Below, piece after piece: positions 11,767 to 23,500 of a stretch of DNA of 64,000 bases. The stretch comes from Zygaena filipendulae (lineage: Eukaryota > Arthropoda > Insecta > Lepidoptera > Zygaenidae). The notes under the pieces were generated by a model, which ran no database searches, had not been told where the DNA came from, and saw only the letters and a list, made by a program, of their open reading frames with translations. The position numbers and the translations under genes are program-made. Location of the stretch: assembly GCA_907165275.2 (NCBI GenBank), contig OU015649.1:2696001-2760000 (forward strand). Direction: 5' to 3'. Numbering within the stretch: position 1 is the first letter of the stretch; each line of letters begins with the position of its first letter.

Positions 11767-12466
11767 AATAGAATAGAATAGAATAGAATAGAATAGAATA
11801 GAATAGAATAGAATAGAATAGAATAGAATAGAATAGAATAGAATAGAATAGAATAGAATAGAATAGAATAGAATAGAATAGAATAGAATAGAATAGAATA
11901 GAATAGAATAGAATAGAATAGAATAGAATAGAATAGAATAGAATAGAATAGAATAGAATAGAATAGAATAGAATAGAATAGAATAGAATAGAATAGAATA
12001 GAATAGAATAGAATAGAATAGAATAGAATAGAATAGAATAGAATAGAATAGAATAGAATAGAATAGAATAGAATAGAATAGAATAGAATAGAATAGAATA
12101 GAATAGAATAGAATAGAATAGAATAGAATAGAATAGAATAGAATAGAATAGAATAGAATAGAATAGAATAGAATAGAATAGAATAGAATAGAATAGAATA
12201 GAATAGAATAGAATAGAATAGAATAGAATAGAATAGAATAGAATAGAATAGAATAGAATAGAATAGAATAGAATAGAATAGAATAGAATAGAATAGAATA
12301 GAATAGAATAGAATAGAATAGAATAGAATAGAATAGAATAGAATAGAATAGAATAGAATAGAATAGAATAGAATAGAATAGAATAGAATAGAATAGAATA
12401 GAATAGAATAGAATAGAATAGAATAGAATAGAATAGAATAGAATAGAATAGAATAGAATAGAATAG
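11767..12466. repeat. Perfect (AATAG)140 microsatellite, 700 bp
   Basis: One hundred and forty consecutive AATAG units with no visible substitution or indel. It is followed by an A-rich stretch and GTTTATTTGATACCA, a phrase that also occurs at about 11420. This suggests the array grew from the simple tail of a retroposon. A shorter run of the same motif (TTCTATTCTATTC) is at 7780-7796. The apparent long ORF across it is a translation of the repeat. Confidence 0.98.
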
Positions 12467-12789
12467 AAAAAAGTTTATTTGATACCACAAAGATAAAACA
12501 AGTACAAGTACAAGCATTATTTTGCTATGAAATAAGGTTCAGACAGGGTTATTTATATTCAGAAACTCCATTTCACTGGATTTGTTTGACCTTATAGTAA
12601 AAATGTAAAATACTTGCCTGCCTCCAGAGTGCTAAAAACATAGACTAAAAAAAATCGTTTGATACAATATCCACCATAGAGTAAAAAGTATGTAATGTGA
12701 TTGCGCTCAGGTGCGGAGTTCTGAGTATATTGCAGATCGAATTGGAGCCGTAAAATGCCGCTGAAACCCGATATTCCTTATCACAGGTT

Positions 12790-12950
12790 TCAGTTTAATT
12801 ACTTGGCAAGAGGTCGCTATTTACGGAACCGTTGGACCGATTTTGACGGGACTTTCACTGGCAGATAGCATTTTATAAGGCTACTTTGATAATAGAATAG
12901 CCTAAGTTTCTGCAAGAATTCTGAAACTCACGCAGATTAATCTCTGAATG
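12790..12950 (+). mobile_element. Helitron-like remnant
   Basis: GGAACCGTTGGACCGATTTT, ACTTTCACTGGCAGATAGC and the tail TCTGAAACTCACGCAGAT. The CTAG end is absent. It abuts the SINE at 12966. Confidence 0.45.
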
Positions 12951-12965
12951 ACAAATTGACAGTTG

Positions 12966-13210
12966 ATGACCCGATTGGCGCAGTAGGTCACCATGAATCG
13001 GTTCTGGTTTCGATTCCCGGTGGGGATGGACTTTGTGTGAAGAACACAGGGTTTCACTTTCCAGTCTGGACGTGTTTGTATGTCTATACACATGTAATAA
13101 TAATAGTATGTACTATGTAGTATACATCACGTTTGCTTGGTGTCCACGAAACAAGCTTATAGCTTAGTGTGTGTCAAATAGATCTGTGTGTTGTAAAGTG
13201 GATAGTTATT
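12966..13210 (+). mobile_element. tRNA-derived SINE
   Basis: The tRNA-like head has box A ATTGGCGCAGTAGG and box B GGTTTCGATTCCC. The body has GGACTTTGTGTGAAGAACAC and CAAATAGATCTGTGTGTTGT. It cannot fold as a functional tRNA. The Helitron-like element at 13213 follows at once. Confidence 0.75.
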
Positions 13211-13212
13211 AA

Positions 13213-13411
13213 TCCTACTAATATTATCAATGTGAAAGTGTGGATGTTTGGATGTTTGTTACTCAATCACGCAAAAACGGCCGAACGGATTTGGATGAAA
13301 TTTGGCATGCACGTTGTCAGGGGTACAGAGAAGGACATAAGGTACTTTTTATCCCGAAATTCCCTTGGAAACCCCAAAATTACCGCGGGTGAAACCGCGG
13401 GGCACAGCTAG
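13213..13411 (+). mobile_element. Helitron-like element, 199 bp, complete
   Basis: Starts TCCTACTAATATTATCAATG directly after an A and ends GCGGGTGAAACCGCGGGGCA, CAG, CTAG directly before a T. This is an A|T insertion with a 3' hairpin and no target duplication, as expected for Helitrons. It serves as a reference copy for the window. Confidence 0.85.
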
Positions 13412-13873
13412 TATTTTATAGATTTCAACAAGATTTTCAATTGCAGAAAGCTGATGGTGTAACTGCAAGGTGTCCCTAAGGCTACTTTTGTAAAAGTTCG
13501 TGCGGCTACAAAAAAAAAATATATTTTTTTGCTGTCGCAGCAACATTTTAAGGGCGTCGATCGGTTCCATATATAAATCAATCGCTGTCGCGGCGTATTC
13601 GATTAAGATTTCCTCCCGCCCGGTGCCTATACATCGGATGAGATGGTTTCATCTCGCTGAGTGACACGGGGAGCTGGTATGACGTCATCGAATACCATGC
13701 CAGTATGCTGATGCGAATTTCCCAGGAGACACTCGCAACACAGTCATAGATGCGCATGAAAATGTAGGTACTCAACTGTAAACCTTTTACTGTGGTTTCA
13801 TTGAGTTCTGGTTATGAATCGAGAAAACTTTTCGTGCTTAATTCGCGAACCGTTAAATCATCAACTTTTATTA

Positions 13874-14105
13874 GGACATTGACAAGCGACAGTGTACTAA
13901 CCCACACTGGTGAAGTTTTGAGTAAATCGTGTTTAAAAAAATTATAGCACCATTTTGTCTCAACATTTCGTTGGTATTTAAACAATGTAGGTAACAAGGT
14001 AGATAAATACATAGGTAGTAACTACAAAACGTTCTATAACTCTCGAAAAAGCGTTTTGTATCAATAACTTAATTTTGTGGATTAACCTGTTGCTTATCGG
14101 CGTCT
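13874..14105. mobile_element. 235-bp-class MITE, GATAAGCAATA family, copy 2
   Basis: A diverged copy from GGACATTGACAAGCGACAG to TTGCTTATCGGCGTCT with the same internal order of motifs, including ACCCACACTGG. No clear target duplication remains. Confidence 0.75.
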
Positions 14106-14689
14106 AATTTATAAACTATATCATTTTGGTGAAAAAACACATCGTATTCACTTATTTGTCGAGCAGCAATAATTTTATCGAGCACATTCGAATTAAATTT
14201 AATATTTAAATACAAAACTAGCAAAACTCTTCTCAACTAGGTAACGTCATTCGAATCTCTATCAACCAGGGCAAAAATCTTTTATTTATGAAGTAACAAA
14301 ATTTAGAAGTGTCGAGCAACTAAAAAGTTTTTCTTTGTCTCCCGCATTCCCCACATAACATCTCTGGGCGCTTCGAATAAATATTTTATTAGAAGACTTG
14401 AGTTTTTTTTCGCAAGACCATCTGTCTTGTGTCGCAATAACGTGTCTTCGGTGACGGTTGTACAAATCGTTCTCGGGCACTTCGGACTGTATTGTCCCTT
14501 ATACGCGATGTGGGGGAACAGTATTCGATTTTAGGATTATGTTTTGTCTTTTAGAAAAACTTTATGCATTGTAGTTGATCGTTGCGTAAAGCTATATGCG
14601 TTGGTACAGAAATATACCTATTAGTATGCATCTACCTATTAACAAGCAACAGCCAGTTGGTTACTCCTCATTGCTCTGGTCTTGACAGA

Positions 14690-14898
14690 AAACCAGTGTT
14701 GTGAGTGTCCTTACACTCACGGCATAATGCTGATAGCTGAGTCGAGGTCCATTTTGAGCATTCTATTTAAATTGTATTTTTTTAAGTTTAGTTTCTTTAT
14801 ATTATTACAGTTTAATCATTTTCGTCTGTGTTGTTCTGTGTGGTATAATTTGTGTTGTGTGTCTTTTTTGCTTCAATAAATCTTTCTTTCTTTCTTTC
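14690..14898 (+). mobile_element. 3' end of a retroposon with (CTTT)n tail
   Basis: TTTGTGTTGTGTGTCTTTTTTGCTTCAATAAAT is followed by CTTTCTTTCTTTC. The same 3' phrase occurs at 16650-16724, 51840-51922 and 55790-55840. Tandem tail copies next to AATAAA mark non-LTR 3' ends. Confidence 0.6.
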
Positions 14899-15144
14899 AT
14901 TTCGCATGATAGGTAGTTGGTAGTGTACTGGGGCTACTGTCGCGATTGTGGTATGATTTTCTTTACTCTTTATTTAAATAACCATCGTTTCTTTTTTACA
15001 TGAATAGCAGTAAACAAAGTATCTTAAGTTGGACTCTACAAGAAAATAAATCGTAAAACACCCACACCGCCTTTGCCTAGAAAATATTAAATTAGTGTCT
15101 GTAATCGTGGCTGTACACAGTCGGCGACGTTTTGACTAATTTTG

Positions 15145-15645
15145 CTGCCGTAATTAAAATAAACCGACCAAGTACGAGTCGGACTCGCGCACGATCGGTT
15201 CCGTACCATTAGATATCTATAAAAATGCAATAAAAATCAATGTCTGTTGTATGCGAGCCGTCCTTTATTTTTAATTTTTTAATATTTTTTTTTACGTGAA
15301 TTTATAACTAAACATTTTGTGAATAGTTCCACCGTCTACCTGTCGCTCTTATCAATATCTCAGAGTAATAATATATAATGCTTACTAGCAATATTGACTA
15401 AAAACGAGCAAAAAAAATCAGGTTTATTGTATGGGAGTCCCCTTAAATATTTATTATATTCTGTTTTTTAGTATTTGTTGTTATAGCGGCAACAGAAATA
15501 CATCACCTGTGAAAATATCAACTGTCTGACTATCACGATTCATGAGTACAGCCTGGTGACAGACGTACAGACGGACGGACGGACGGACAGCAAAGTCTTA
15601 GTAATAGGGTCCCGTTTTACCCTTCGGGTACGGAACCCTAAAAAA
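15145..15645 (-). repeat. Dispersed repeat with GGGTTCCGTACC end
   Basis: The minus strand begins TTAGGGTTCCGTACCCGAAG, then AAACGGGACCCTATTACTAA and (GTCC)n, and ends near CCGACTCGTACTTGGTCGG. This block is familiar from many lepidopteran genomes; its class was not determined. The ORF across it is not supported as a gene. Confidence 0.5.
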
Positions 15646-16032
15646 AACAAACTGGCAGTTAAAAAAAGAACATACAAAAACGAATGAGCAGTAGAGTCAG
15701 AGTCAGGTCCGCGGGCAATTTGTCGCGAGCCACGTAGATTGCATTTGAAATGAAAAGTGGGTAGTTTTGAAACTCTTTCACCGCTCGAGGGCTCGTAAAT
15801 ACTTGTCCGCGGCGACGGGGGGCGTTGCGAATGCTCGGCGCATGTCAACCCCTTGACTGATTTGCATTGTGGAGCTCAAAAAAAAAGACTACCTATTTTG
15901 TTGTCTATTGACTCTTGTAAGTTAAGCATTGCAGATGTTTACTTTTCATTTGAATTTCCTTACATGCCACCTTGCAATACCATTTTGTTTTTCTAATACG
16001 GTATCATACCGGGCGCGTGCACGTTTTTATCA

Positions 16033-16205
16033 CTAGCTGTTTCCCGCGGATTCAGTAATTTCAGAGTTTACTTCCTTCTCTGTAGGTATCGGGGACAACG
16101 TGTATAAAAAAAAATCATGATGATCGGTTAAGCCGTTGAGGCGTGAAATCATAACAGACAGACAGACAGAGTTACCTAATTTCGCATTTATAATATTAGT
16201 AAGGA
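16033..16205 (-). mobile_element. Helitron-like element
   Basis: CTAGCTGTTTCCCGCGG at the left and TTTATAATATTAGTAAGGA at the right, that is, a complete reverse copy with a weakened hairpin. It includes a (GACA)n tract. Confidence 0.7.
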
Positions 16206-16639
16206 TAGTTTAATCATTATCAAAATTGATTAGTATTCTGAAGTGAACGAACAAACGGTATACGCATAGAGTAATTTTCATATAGGTAGTTCAATATCGG
16301 CTTTTGAGGATTAGGTACATAATATGGGCACTAAAATGGATAGTAATGCTCATCTAGCTTCTTAGTTACCCTAATAGATTCTGTCATGTGGAATTAGTGC
16401 GGTCCCTACCTATAATTATGGATGTTAAACCATACACATTATACTCATAGAGCGTAACCTATATAGTCCCATTCGGATTTCCGTTCTAAATTGAAAAAAA
16501 GAACAAATTAATGTTCGATGAGAGACGTGCATATGCATAGTCAGGTGGTTACACCACTGATGAAAATTCATCATTCTGCGTGCGCTAAACACGATTCTAT
16601 ATAATTGTTTATTGTATTCTATGTTCTGTTCGTTATTCT

Positions 16640-16724
16640 TTAATAATATTTTCATTTGTGTTATCCTGTATGTTCATTTGTGTTGTGTGTCTCATTTTGC
16701 TTAAATAAATCATTCTTTCTTTCT
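16640..16724 (+). mobile_element. Retroposon 3' end, (CTTT)n-tail family
   Basis: CATTTGTGTTGTGTGTCTCA, TTTTGCTTAAATAAATCATT, then CTTTCTTTC. Confidence 0.55.
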
Positions 16725-19255
16725 ATAAATGATAATATGCTGGAACCATATTTATTTAATTTTTACTGCAAGCCTATCATGATCGATATATTATTTTTTT
16801 TATACAATGATATAGACGATTATTATTTTTATTATTATTTATTTACGATCCCCAATGCATGAGGGACGCTTAAATCTTTAATATTTACTACATCAATCAA
16901 TATGTAGAGATCACAAACTTTTACATATTTCTCACCTTACCTCTACCTACCTATGTATACCTACTGTGGCTATATTTTTTGGTACGTCCGTTTAGTTATG
17001 GCATTGCGCGAGTGTTTCCATATTTCATAATATTGGCGAGTGCCGGCACTGCCAGCGAATGTCGGAAAAAGTCTAGGAGCTACGACCAACTTAATGATTA
17101 TAAACTTTCTCTAAAATTATTTTTATATTTTATCCACATAGGTAAATTTGTTTAATTTTTTTACATCTACATACAAAAATATGTCCATATATTTACAAAA
17201 CCGACATTAAGGCATTTGCTAAATATTGAAAATTTTTAAAAGAAAATAAAACGAGATATACAGTGACTTTATATTTAAATAGGATGTTTTTCAAGGTTTG
17301 ACTTGCGATAATTTCGAGATTTTGCCGGGAATCCCGGGATGAAAATCCTTTTGTTACATCTAATTTCTACATACTTCCCATAAAGCTAAATATGTACTTG
17401 TAAAATTTTTGCTTCACTAATCAAATCAATCACTTGATACAACTTGATATCTTTCATTGAAACAAAAAAATGTTACTTTAGGTACTATGTATATGAAACA
17501 AAATTTGCTGAAAGTTTTTGAACTTCTAGACCTAGCTTATAGTAATAAATAGTTTAAAATATTCAATTTATCCAGAGAAAAATATAATAATGGAGTGTAT
17601 TACAATTTGTGGTGTATGTAATAACTGAAATAAGTACATGTCAATGTTTCGGGTAAGTGACTCTTGGACTATGTCTTGACATTAGGTGTTTCCCCCGTTC
17701 AGATATCGGTAGAAAAACAATATTTTACAGCGTCCGCTAAGCGATCGTCCTCAAATGTATGCTCACGGACGCGTTACATGAATATTGTGCGCACGTCGGG
17801 TTAAATAGAGTGGAATTTCCTTTTCATATCCTCGCACTTATTTACTACTTAACTGCCTCCACAAAGTTTTGTTTTGTTTTTTTTCGAAGTTAAACACTTC
17901 TTTAGCATCGTTGTGATTTGAAAATCGATAAAACGAAAAAGCAACACAAAAAAGAGACAACCACATACATCTATAGGATATAACGTGCAATTAGTATATA
18001 ATAAGTGTAAATAGTATTTAATAACATTAATATCTAAAGATATAAAAAAGGTTTTACTGCTACCGTGTGGTTTTAAGCACTTTTTTATATCAAATACGTT
18101 TCTATTATTTGTATTATTTCTACATTTTGATTCTATAGGTAAACTGCAAAATGTTTTTCACACAGAGCTTTAAATGACACCGAATCAAGCACGTACAAAA
18201 AATTAAAACGAAACTGACATCTTTGGTTTCTTTATTTACTTTTTAACTAGAAATCTACTTTATTTCATAAGAAAAACCCAATTTTCTCTTGAATTTCTTT
18301 GCTAAAACTAAAACCAAAGGAGTTTGTTTATAAATGAACATATTATACTGTCATTATTGGTAGAAATAAAAATTTTAGGTATGTTGTAGGTATCTAAACC
18401 ACCGTTAGTTGAAAGAATGCAGTGGTTATACTAATTATTCTTTGTGGTCGAAGCATTGCGCTACACCTAGTACATATAAGATTATATTACATATTGAATA
18501 ACGATAATACCTAATATTTTAATAAAACTTACAAAGTAGGTACCTAACTTATATTATTAAATTTCAGAATCCTTAATTTTTGTTCAATCGTAATTCTGCA
18601 GATAGATATCTTCGGATGCATGTTGTCTTTCGATCTCATGTAGGTATCGCACCCCCGTCCTTCTGGATTCTAGGCATCACATTAAATATTTACAAAATAA
18701 AAATGTAGAACGCCAGCGGACGTGCGCCCGTTATGGCGACGTCTTCTAACTGCCAAGGAGCCATTCCATTTTCGAATGTTACTCACCAATAAATATCTTA
18801 TCGAGTTACAATGAGGGATGAACGGAACGCGCCACGGGACTACGTATCTCTTCGACTACATTTTATTGAAAGTTTAAGCATTCCAATTTTTGTACACAAA
18901 ATATTACACAGGTAGGTTACGTGTTATTACCTCTTCTATCTTTTTATGGACTTTTGCACATAGGCGATAGCGATTTAAATTAATGCACATTGCACGTGTA
19001 AAAATCCACCCATGTGATAGGTAGATTTTTACATACTAATAACGACGCCTTTGTTTTTTGACAATAACTTTCCGTGTTACTTTTTCCAAGTTAAAATTCG
19101 ATTAAGATTTTTTTTCTTGTTTTATAGTCTAGTCTGTACATAATCGTATCTAAGAAATAAAACACCGACAAAGCATTGGGTATTATATTATCTGTGGCAT
19201 TGGGTATCTTTCCCTCTTCAGAAAAGATCTGGTAAATTCGGCCGCCAGGTATAGC
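16725..19255. other. Mostly unique intergenic DNA with GC-richer patches
   Basis: A Helitron remnant occurs at about 17285-17345. Two patches with balanced base composition and no repeat match lie at about 17640-17830 and 18640-18850. They could be conserved non-coding elements. No open frame or splice pattern supports exons. Confidence 0.35.
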
Positions 19256-19327
19256 GGTTCCATGGTGTAACGGTTAGCACTCTGGACTCTGAATCCAGCG
19301 ATCCGAGTTCAAATCTCGGTGGAACCT
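19256..19327 (+). tRNA. tRNA-Gln (CTG)
   Basis: A 72-base cloverleaf. The acceptor stem pairs GGTTCCA with TGGAACC. Box A is TGGTGTAACGG. The anticodon loop CTCTGAA gives anticodon CTG, and the T arm is GAGTTCAAATCTC. A TTTT pol III terminator follows within six bases. It has no intron and is identical to the copy at 41960-42031. Confidence 0.97.
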
Positions 19328-20178
19328 GTTGTTTTATTACTCATTTGTAAAATAAAATTGAATGAGAAGAACAATTTTATCCTATTAGAATCCTATTATC
19401 AATAGTTTTAGTAATTAGGTATAATGCTAAAGTGAACGTTAGCTAATGTTTTCTTTTTTTTTATGAATGATTAGGTAAGTATTGATCACAAAAATAAATA
19501 TTTCAATATTTTAATAAAATCATAATCAGCCAGACAGATAGGCGTGGTTTTATTATGAAAAAAAAAACGGCTCCACAGGGAATAAGACATGAAATAAAGC
19601 TAGATAGAGCAAACGATACTGTCGCGCCAATAAATATAACCCTCCAGCGATAAGTGCGGTACTAGAGGCCGCGCCTAATGAATTAAATGATTAGTATAAT
19701 TAAAAAATGGTCAACTCTTTCGTTGCCGTGCCGCCGCCGCTCGGGATTTAGGGGCGTGTCGGATAGGTTGGCACTTGGATTAAAAACCAACATTTGGCCC
19801 GGTTTTGTACTCTTAATTCTATTGAGTTGAGTAGCGACACAAAATTCTTTTTCAATGTACTTTTGCTTAAACGCGTTGTGCAGTTTCTATATTTTGCTCA
19901 CTCGTCTTTTTTATCAACTACCAAACTGCATGATATTTTAGGAAATTAAAATGCATTAATATTATATATTGTAGGTAGGTATACCGAAATGCTACTGAAA
20001 TAACTGTTTCATATAATTTCATATTTCCTCAACAATCTAAACAATTTAACATGATACCTATCTCGCTCATGAGAATATTTTTTACAATTTACTTATTGTG
20101 ATGAAAGCTGCCGTTGCACGAGATTATATTATTGACGTTATATTTCACTCAGCTTGCAAATTTTTTTTTAATAAATGA

Positions 20179-20235
20179 TAGCTGTTCCCCGCGGTTTCAC
20201 TCGCGTTCATTTCGGAGTACCCGCAGCAATTGGCA
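20179..20235 (-). mobile_element. Helitron-like fragment cut by a MITE
   Basis: Only the terminal hairpin and GTTCATTTCGGAGTACCCGC remain before the AGTCCGTC-family MITE begins. Confidence 0.55.
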
Positions 20236-20400
20236 ACAAGACAATTTTTTTTTTAGTCCGTCGTGTAGATTAGTAAAAAATATTGGACACGTATTTTTTC
20301 TTTTTTTACGTAATCAAAAAATGACGGCGATACATTGAGTTGAAATTTCGCTTGATGTCACAGCCCGGTGCAGTTTGTATGGGGCTCATTGGGGCTTATA
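20236..20400 (+). mobile_element. AGTCCGTC-family MITE, right end missing
   Basis: Shares the left end TTTAGTCCGTCGTGTAG and the core through GCCCGGTGCAGTTTGTATGG, then stops at a Helitron-like element. It also interrupts an older Helitron fragment on its left (20179-20235). Confidence 0.7.
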
Positions 20401-20407
20401 CTGAATA

Positions 20408-20520
20408 CTAGCTGTCCCCCGCGATTTCATCCGCGGTAATTTCGGAGTTCCCGCGGGAATTCCGGGAAAAAAGTGCTCACGACAAGGTGTATGACAAATT
20501 ACATGATGATAAGTTGAGTA
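20408..20520 (-). mobile_element. Helitron-like element, 5' part missing
   Basis: CTAGCTGTCCCCCGCG, GGTAATTTCGGAGTTCCCGC and GACAAGGTGTATGACAAATT are present. It stops near 20520, where another dispersed repeat begins. Confidence 0.65.
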
Positions 20521-20524
20521 GACA

Positions 20525-20695
20525 TTCCAATAGATAAAATAAATAAATCAATCAGTAGCCACAGGGATTCCCCTTATTCTTTTATTGCATTAATAGTATT
20601 AATACATACGTCTTTGAATATAAAAAATCAATAATAATATCTATATTTTTTTACTATGAAGTATGAACTCTACATTTTTTTTAGATAAAATGACC
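20525..20695 (-). repeat. Dispersed repeat, inverted partner of 23340-23500
   Basis: Its reverse complement (TGTAGAGTTCATACTTCATA ... CAAAGACGTATGTATTAATA ... CCCTGTGGCTACTGATTG) matches the 23.4-kb block over about 150 bases. Confidence 0.65.
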
Positions 20696-21778
20696 GGATA
20701 GCTGATATTATGCTTTTTATTAATTATAATTTTTATTTTATTTATAATAATAATTGAACCTGTGGTCCAGCTCTATATAAGGTTCATAAATAGGAGACCA
20801 ACGATGATGTCAGATGATCAACACAAATCAGCATAACTATTCATTTATGGACCTTTTTCCTCATTTATGCTTACCGCGGAGTTTTGCTTCCTTCCTGTTA
20901 TGAGAGTTACAACTTCTTGATGATTACCAATAATGTTATCTACCTATTTTATTTTTTTCTGTAGGTGTAGATACTAACCTATGTTATTTTTTTATGTAGT
21001 ATAAGTATTTGATTTTGGTGGAACATATCTCCAAAAAAAGAACAACTTGTTTCGGCCAGTATATTTTGTGTAACCCGTCCATGATGTTAACCCTTTTTAA
21101 AATACAAGTTAGTAATTTTTTACCTGCACCACCCGTCTATGCGACCACGCGCCGAGTTTAGCGGTGAATTATTATTTCTGATTAATAAATTGTGCGCCTT
21201 CGGGGAGTCCTGACTGAAATACTAGCACGCTTCTATCAATTATGAAATTTGATGCTTTTTCATTAAACCCTACAGCGCCCGGGAGGTTTGGGCCGGGCCC
21301 AACTCGGCGTTGTATGGGTTAGGTACGTGGGCGTGTAACGTTCGCGCGTTCGGACGTACACTTTTAAGGGGTTAGAAAAGATACCTATTTATAGAACCTT
21401 AAAGTGTAAGTACAATTGCATGGATACGTTACAATTATTTTTGTAAATAAAAAAATTGACAATCTATTTTCTCTGTTTACCTTTTACAATATTATTTGTT
21501 TGTTTATGAGACAGTCCTCAGATACCGTTAATAGATAATATATTACTTAAAGTAGGTATACATCCAATTCCTATCTGTAAATCTATTTCCAAAAAAAGTA
21601 CGAAAAAGCCTGTATATTTCATCAATTACCTAACATTATTAATTTAATTATCATTATTATTATTAAAATTTAGATATTATTTTTTAATTTTTTTTTATTT
21701 ATTTACCTATCGATTAAGTTTAGAAAGCAATAAATAATAATAAAAAATATTCTAAAGAAAAAAAAGTCAATCGTGACT

Positions 21779-21850
21779 AGGTTCCACCGAGATTTGAACT
21801 CGGATCGCTGGATTCAAAGTCCAGAGTGCTAACCATTACACCATGGAACC
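21779..21850 (-). tRNA. tRNA-Gln (TTG)
   Basis: Same cloverleaf as the CTG copies, differing at two bases: one in the D loop (TAATGG for TAACGG) and one in the anticodon loop (CTTTGAA, anticodon TTG). A run of T follows on the minus strand as terminator. It lies 2.5 kb from, and opposite to, the CTG gene at 19.3 kb. Confidence 0.97.
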
Positions 21851-22138
21851 TATATCGGCTGGCAGCGAAATATAGCTTACAATAAGGCAACTGTTAACGT
21901 CATTAAAACTTCACAAGCATTCACACGTTTATAACAAACTGTGCCCGCGATTTCGTTCGCGCGGTTTTAGATGTTAACCTTCTAAAATCTAAAAGAACTT
22001 TTGGCGGGGATCGAAAATAGCGGTTATTTATATTTTTGTCTCGATAACATCTTCTTTATCATTATGACATTTCGAGCAAATTTCATCTCCTGGTAAGAAT
22101 TTAAAAAAGAAGTTTTTGAAAACTACTTATCTATAAAA

Positions 22139-22420
22139 GAGTAGAATCTGTGATTCTGTACATTGAATATTTTTACCAAAAATTGACAGGGGGCGATAAA
22201 AGAAGAGAAACCAACTACAAAAAAAGTTTTAAAATTATTTTCTGCCTGTCTGTCTGTCTGTCTGTCTGAACGGATTGTCATGCAGTTTTCACAGGTAGAT
22301 TAAGCTTAACCTTAACCTTAACCTTAACATATAGGCTTTGTTTCATTTAAATCGGATGTCGGGAAAAAAAGTTGTTATAGAGAAACGTTTCACGCGGGTG
22401 AAACCGCTGGGCACAGCTAG
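22139..22420 (+). mobile_element. Helitron-like element, long subfamily
   Basis: Contains GATTCTGTACATTGAATATT, GGGGCGATAAAAGAAGAG, a (CTGT)n tract, AACGGATTGTCATGCAG and the end GCGGGTGAAACCGCTGGGCA, CAG, CTAG|T. It is paired with the 34.2-kb copy. Confidence 0.65.
22304..22326. repeat. CTTAAC hexamer run
   Basis: Four tandem CTTAAC units inside the long-type Helitron-like element. The 34.4-kb copy lacks the expansion. Confidence 0.6.
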
Positions 22421-22643
22421 TAACAATATGATTTGCAGTTTCAAATGTATGACGTGATGCTAATATATATACCTGGGTGCATTAGTGTATGCGATGCAAT
22501 ATTATATGCGAGAGTCCATAGGAAGAAAAATGAGAACCTTCTAAAATTTTTTATCTGACGTCCGCATCGAGTATTTTCTGCGCAAATGTGGTATTTTCCC
22601 GCTCTAACTGTTAAAAATGTCTTAAAGTGTCGTACCAACATAA

Positions 22644-22806
22644 CTTCATTAAATTAATGTTAATTGGCATTTGACTCATTGAGTTAAGTTTAGTTAAATG
22701 CCAATTAACATTAATTTAATTAACGTCTCTGATTGCGGCAATATTGTTTTAAAAATTTTTACTTAAAATTAAGTAATCATTAAAACGACTCTGAGTGTGG
22801 TCGTTA
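22644..22806. mobile_element. Palindromic MITE, CCGCCGCACTCAGAG family, truncated
   Basis: Holds the central inverted pair TTAATTGGCATTTGAC / TAAATGCCAATTAA and the right arm to CTCTGAGTGTGG. The left outer arm is missing. Confidence 0.75.
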
Positions 22807-22995
22807 GTGTTATTATAAACAAATCCAACTCACGTTGAACGGGTTTAAAAAATCTACAGTATAGTAGGTTCCTTTATCAGTTAAAAATATTATGGTAACG
22901 GAAAAATCAAGAACCTACCTATTTAATATAAGTAGATTTTTTAGGAACGTGTGATTGTCAAAAAAAAACGAGATGCGTGTTCGAATTTTGAAAAT

Positions 22996-23056
22996 ATTTT
23001 AACCGACTTCAAAAAAGGAGGACGTTCTCAATTCGACGCGTATGTTTTTTTTTTAA
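22996..23056 (+). repeat. AACCGACTTC repeat, short copy
   Basis: AACCGACTTCAAAAAAGGAG and CTCAATTCGACGCGTATG recur at 58690-58745 and, diverged, at 63246-63300. This is a common lepidopteran dispersed repeat; only its end is present here. Confidence 0.5.
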
Positions 23057-23339
23057 ATCCAACTTCACCAAGTTTGTGAAGTTAGTTTAAACAGGTTGAA
23101 TTGTACCAAAAAACTTATCTTTTACGGATATATATTTTATCATTGCATTTGCATGACCAATTCAATACAGTCGTGGTAACCAATTATTGTGACATCAAAA
23201 ATATGGGGTAAATTAAGGGTATGGTATAACTGTGACAAGTCCCAACTATTTCTGCCCATTTACCTAATAACTAAACTAACAAGCATGTAGGGTGACCAGC
23301 TTCTGATATTTTTTGTGGTTTTAGTGTTAGTATTATGTC

Positions 23340-23500
23340 TGAATTTTATCTAAAAAAATGTAGAGTTCATACTTCATGGTAAAAAAATGTAGATATTATT
23401 GTTTTTTTACATCCAAAGACGTGTGTATTAATGCAATAAAGGAGTGAAGGGAACCCCTGTGACTACTGATTACCTTTTGGAATGTACACTTTGTTTCATT
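23340..23500 (+). repeat. Dispersed repeat, inverted partner of 20525-20695
   Basis: TGTAGAGTTCATACTTCATG, CAAAGACGTGTGTATTAATG and CCCTGTGACTACTGATTACC match the 20.6-kb block in reverse. The element type is unknown. Confidence 0.65.

Noticed and set aside
11767..12466. Possible CRISPR-like or satellite array
   Set aside because: The unit is 5 bp with no spacers; it is a microsatellite.
11756..12517. Long minus-strand ORFs (about 250 codons) encoding an ILFYS-type repeat
   Set aside because: They are a direct translation of the (AATAG)140 microsatellite, which has no stop in that frame; no coding evidence.
12966..13040. Extra tRNA gene
   Set aside because: A and B boxes are present but acceptor and anticodon arms do not pair; it is the head of a SINE, as are those at 24.8 and 27.9 kb.
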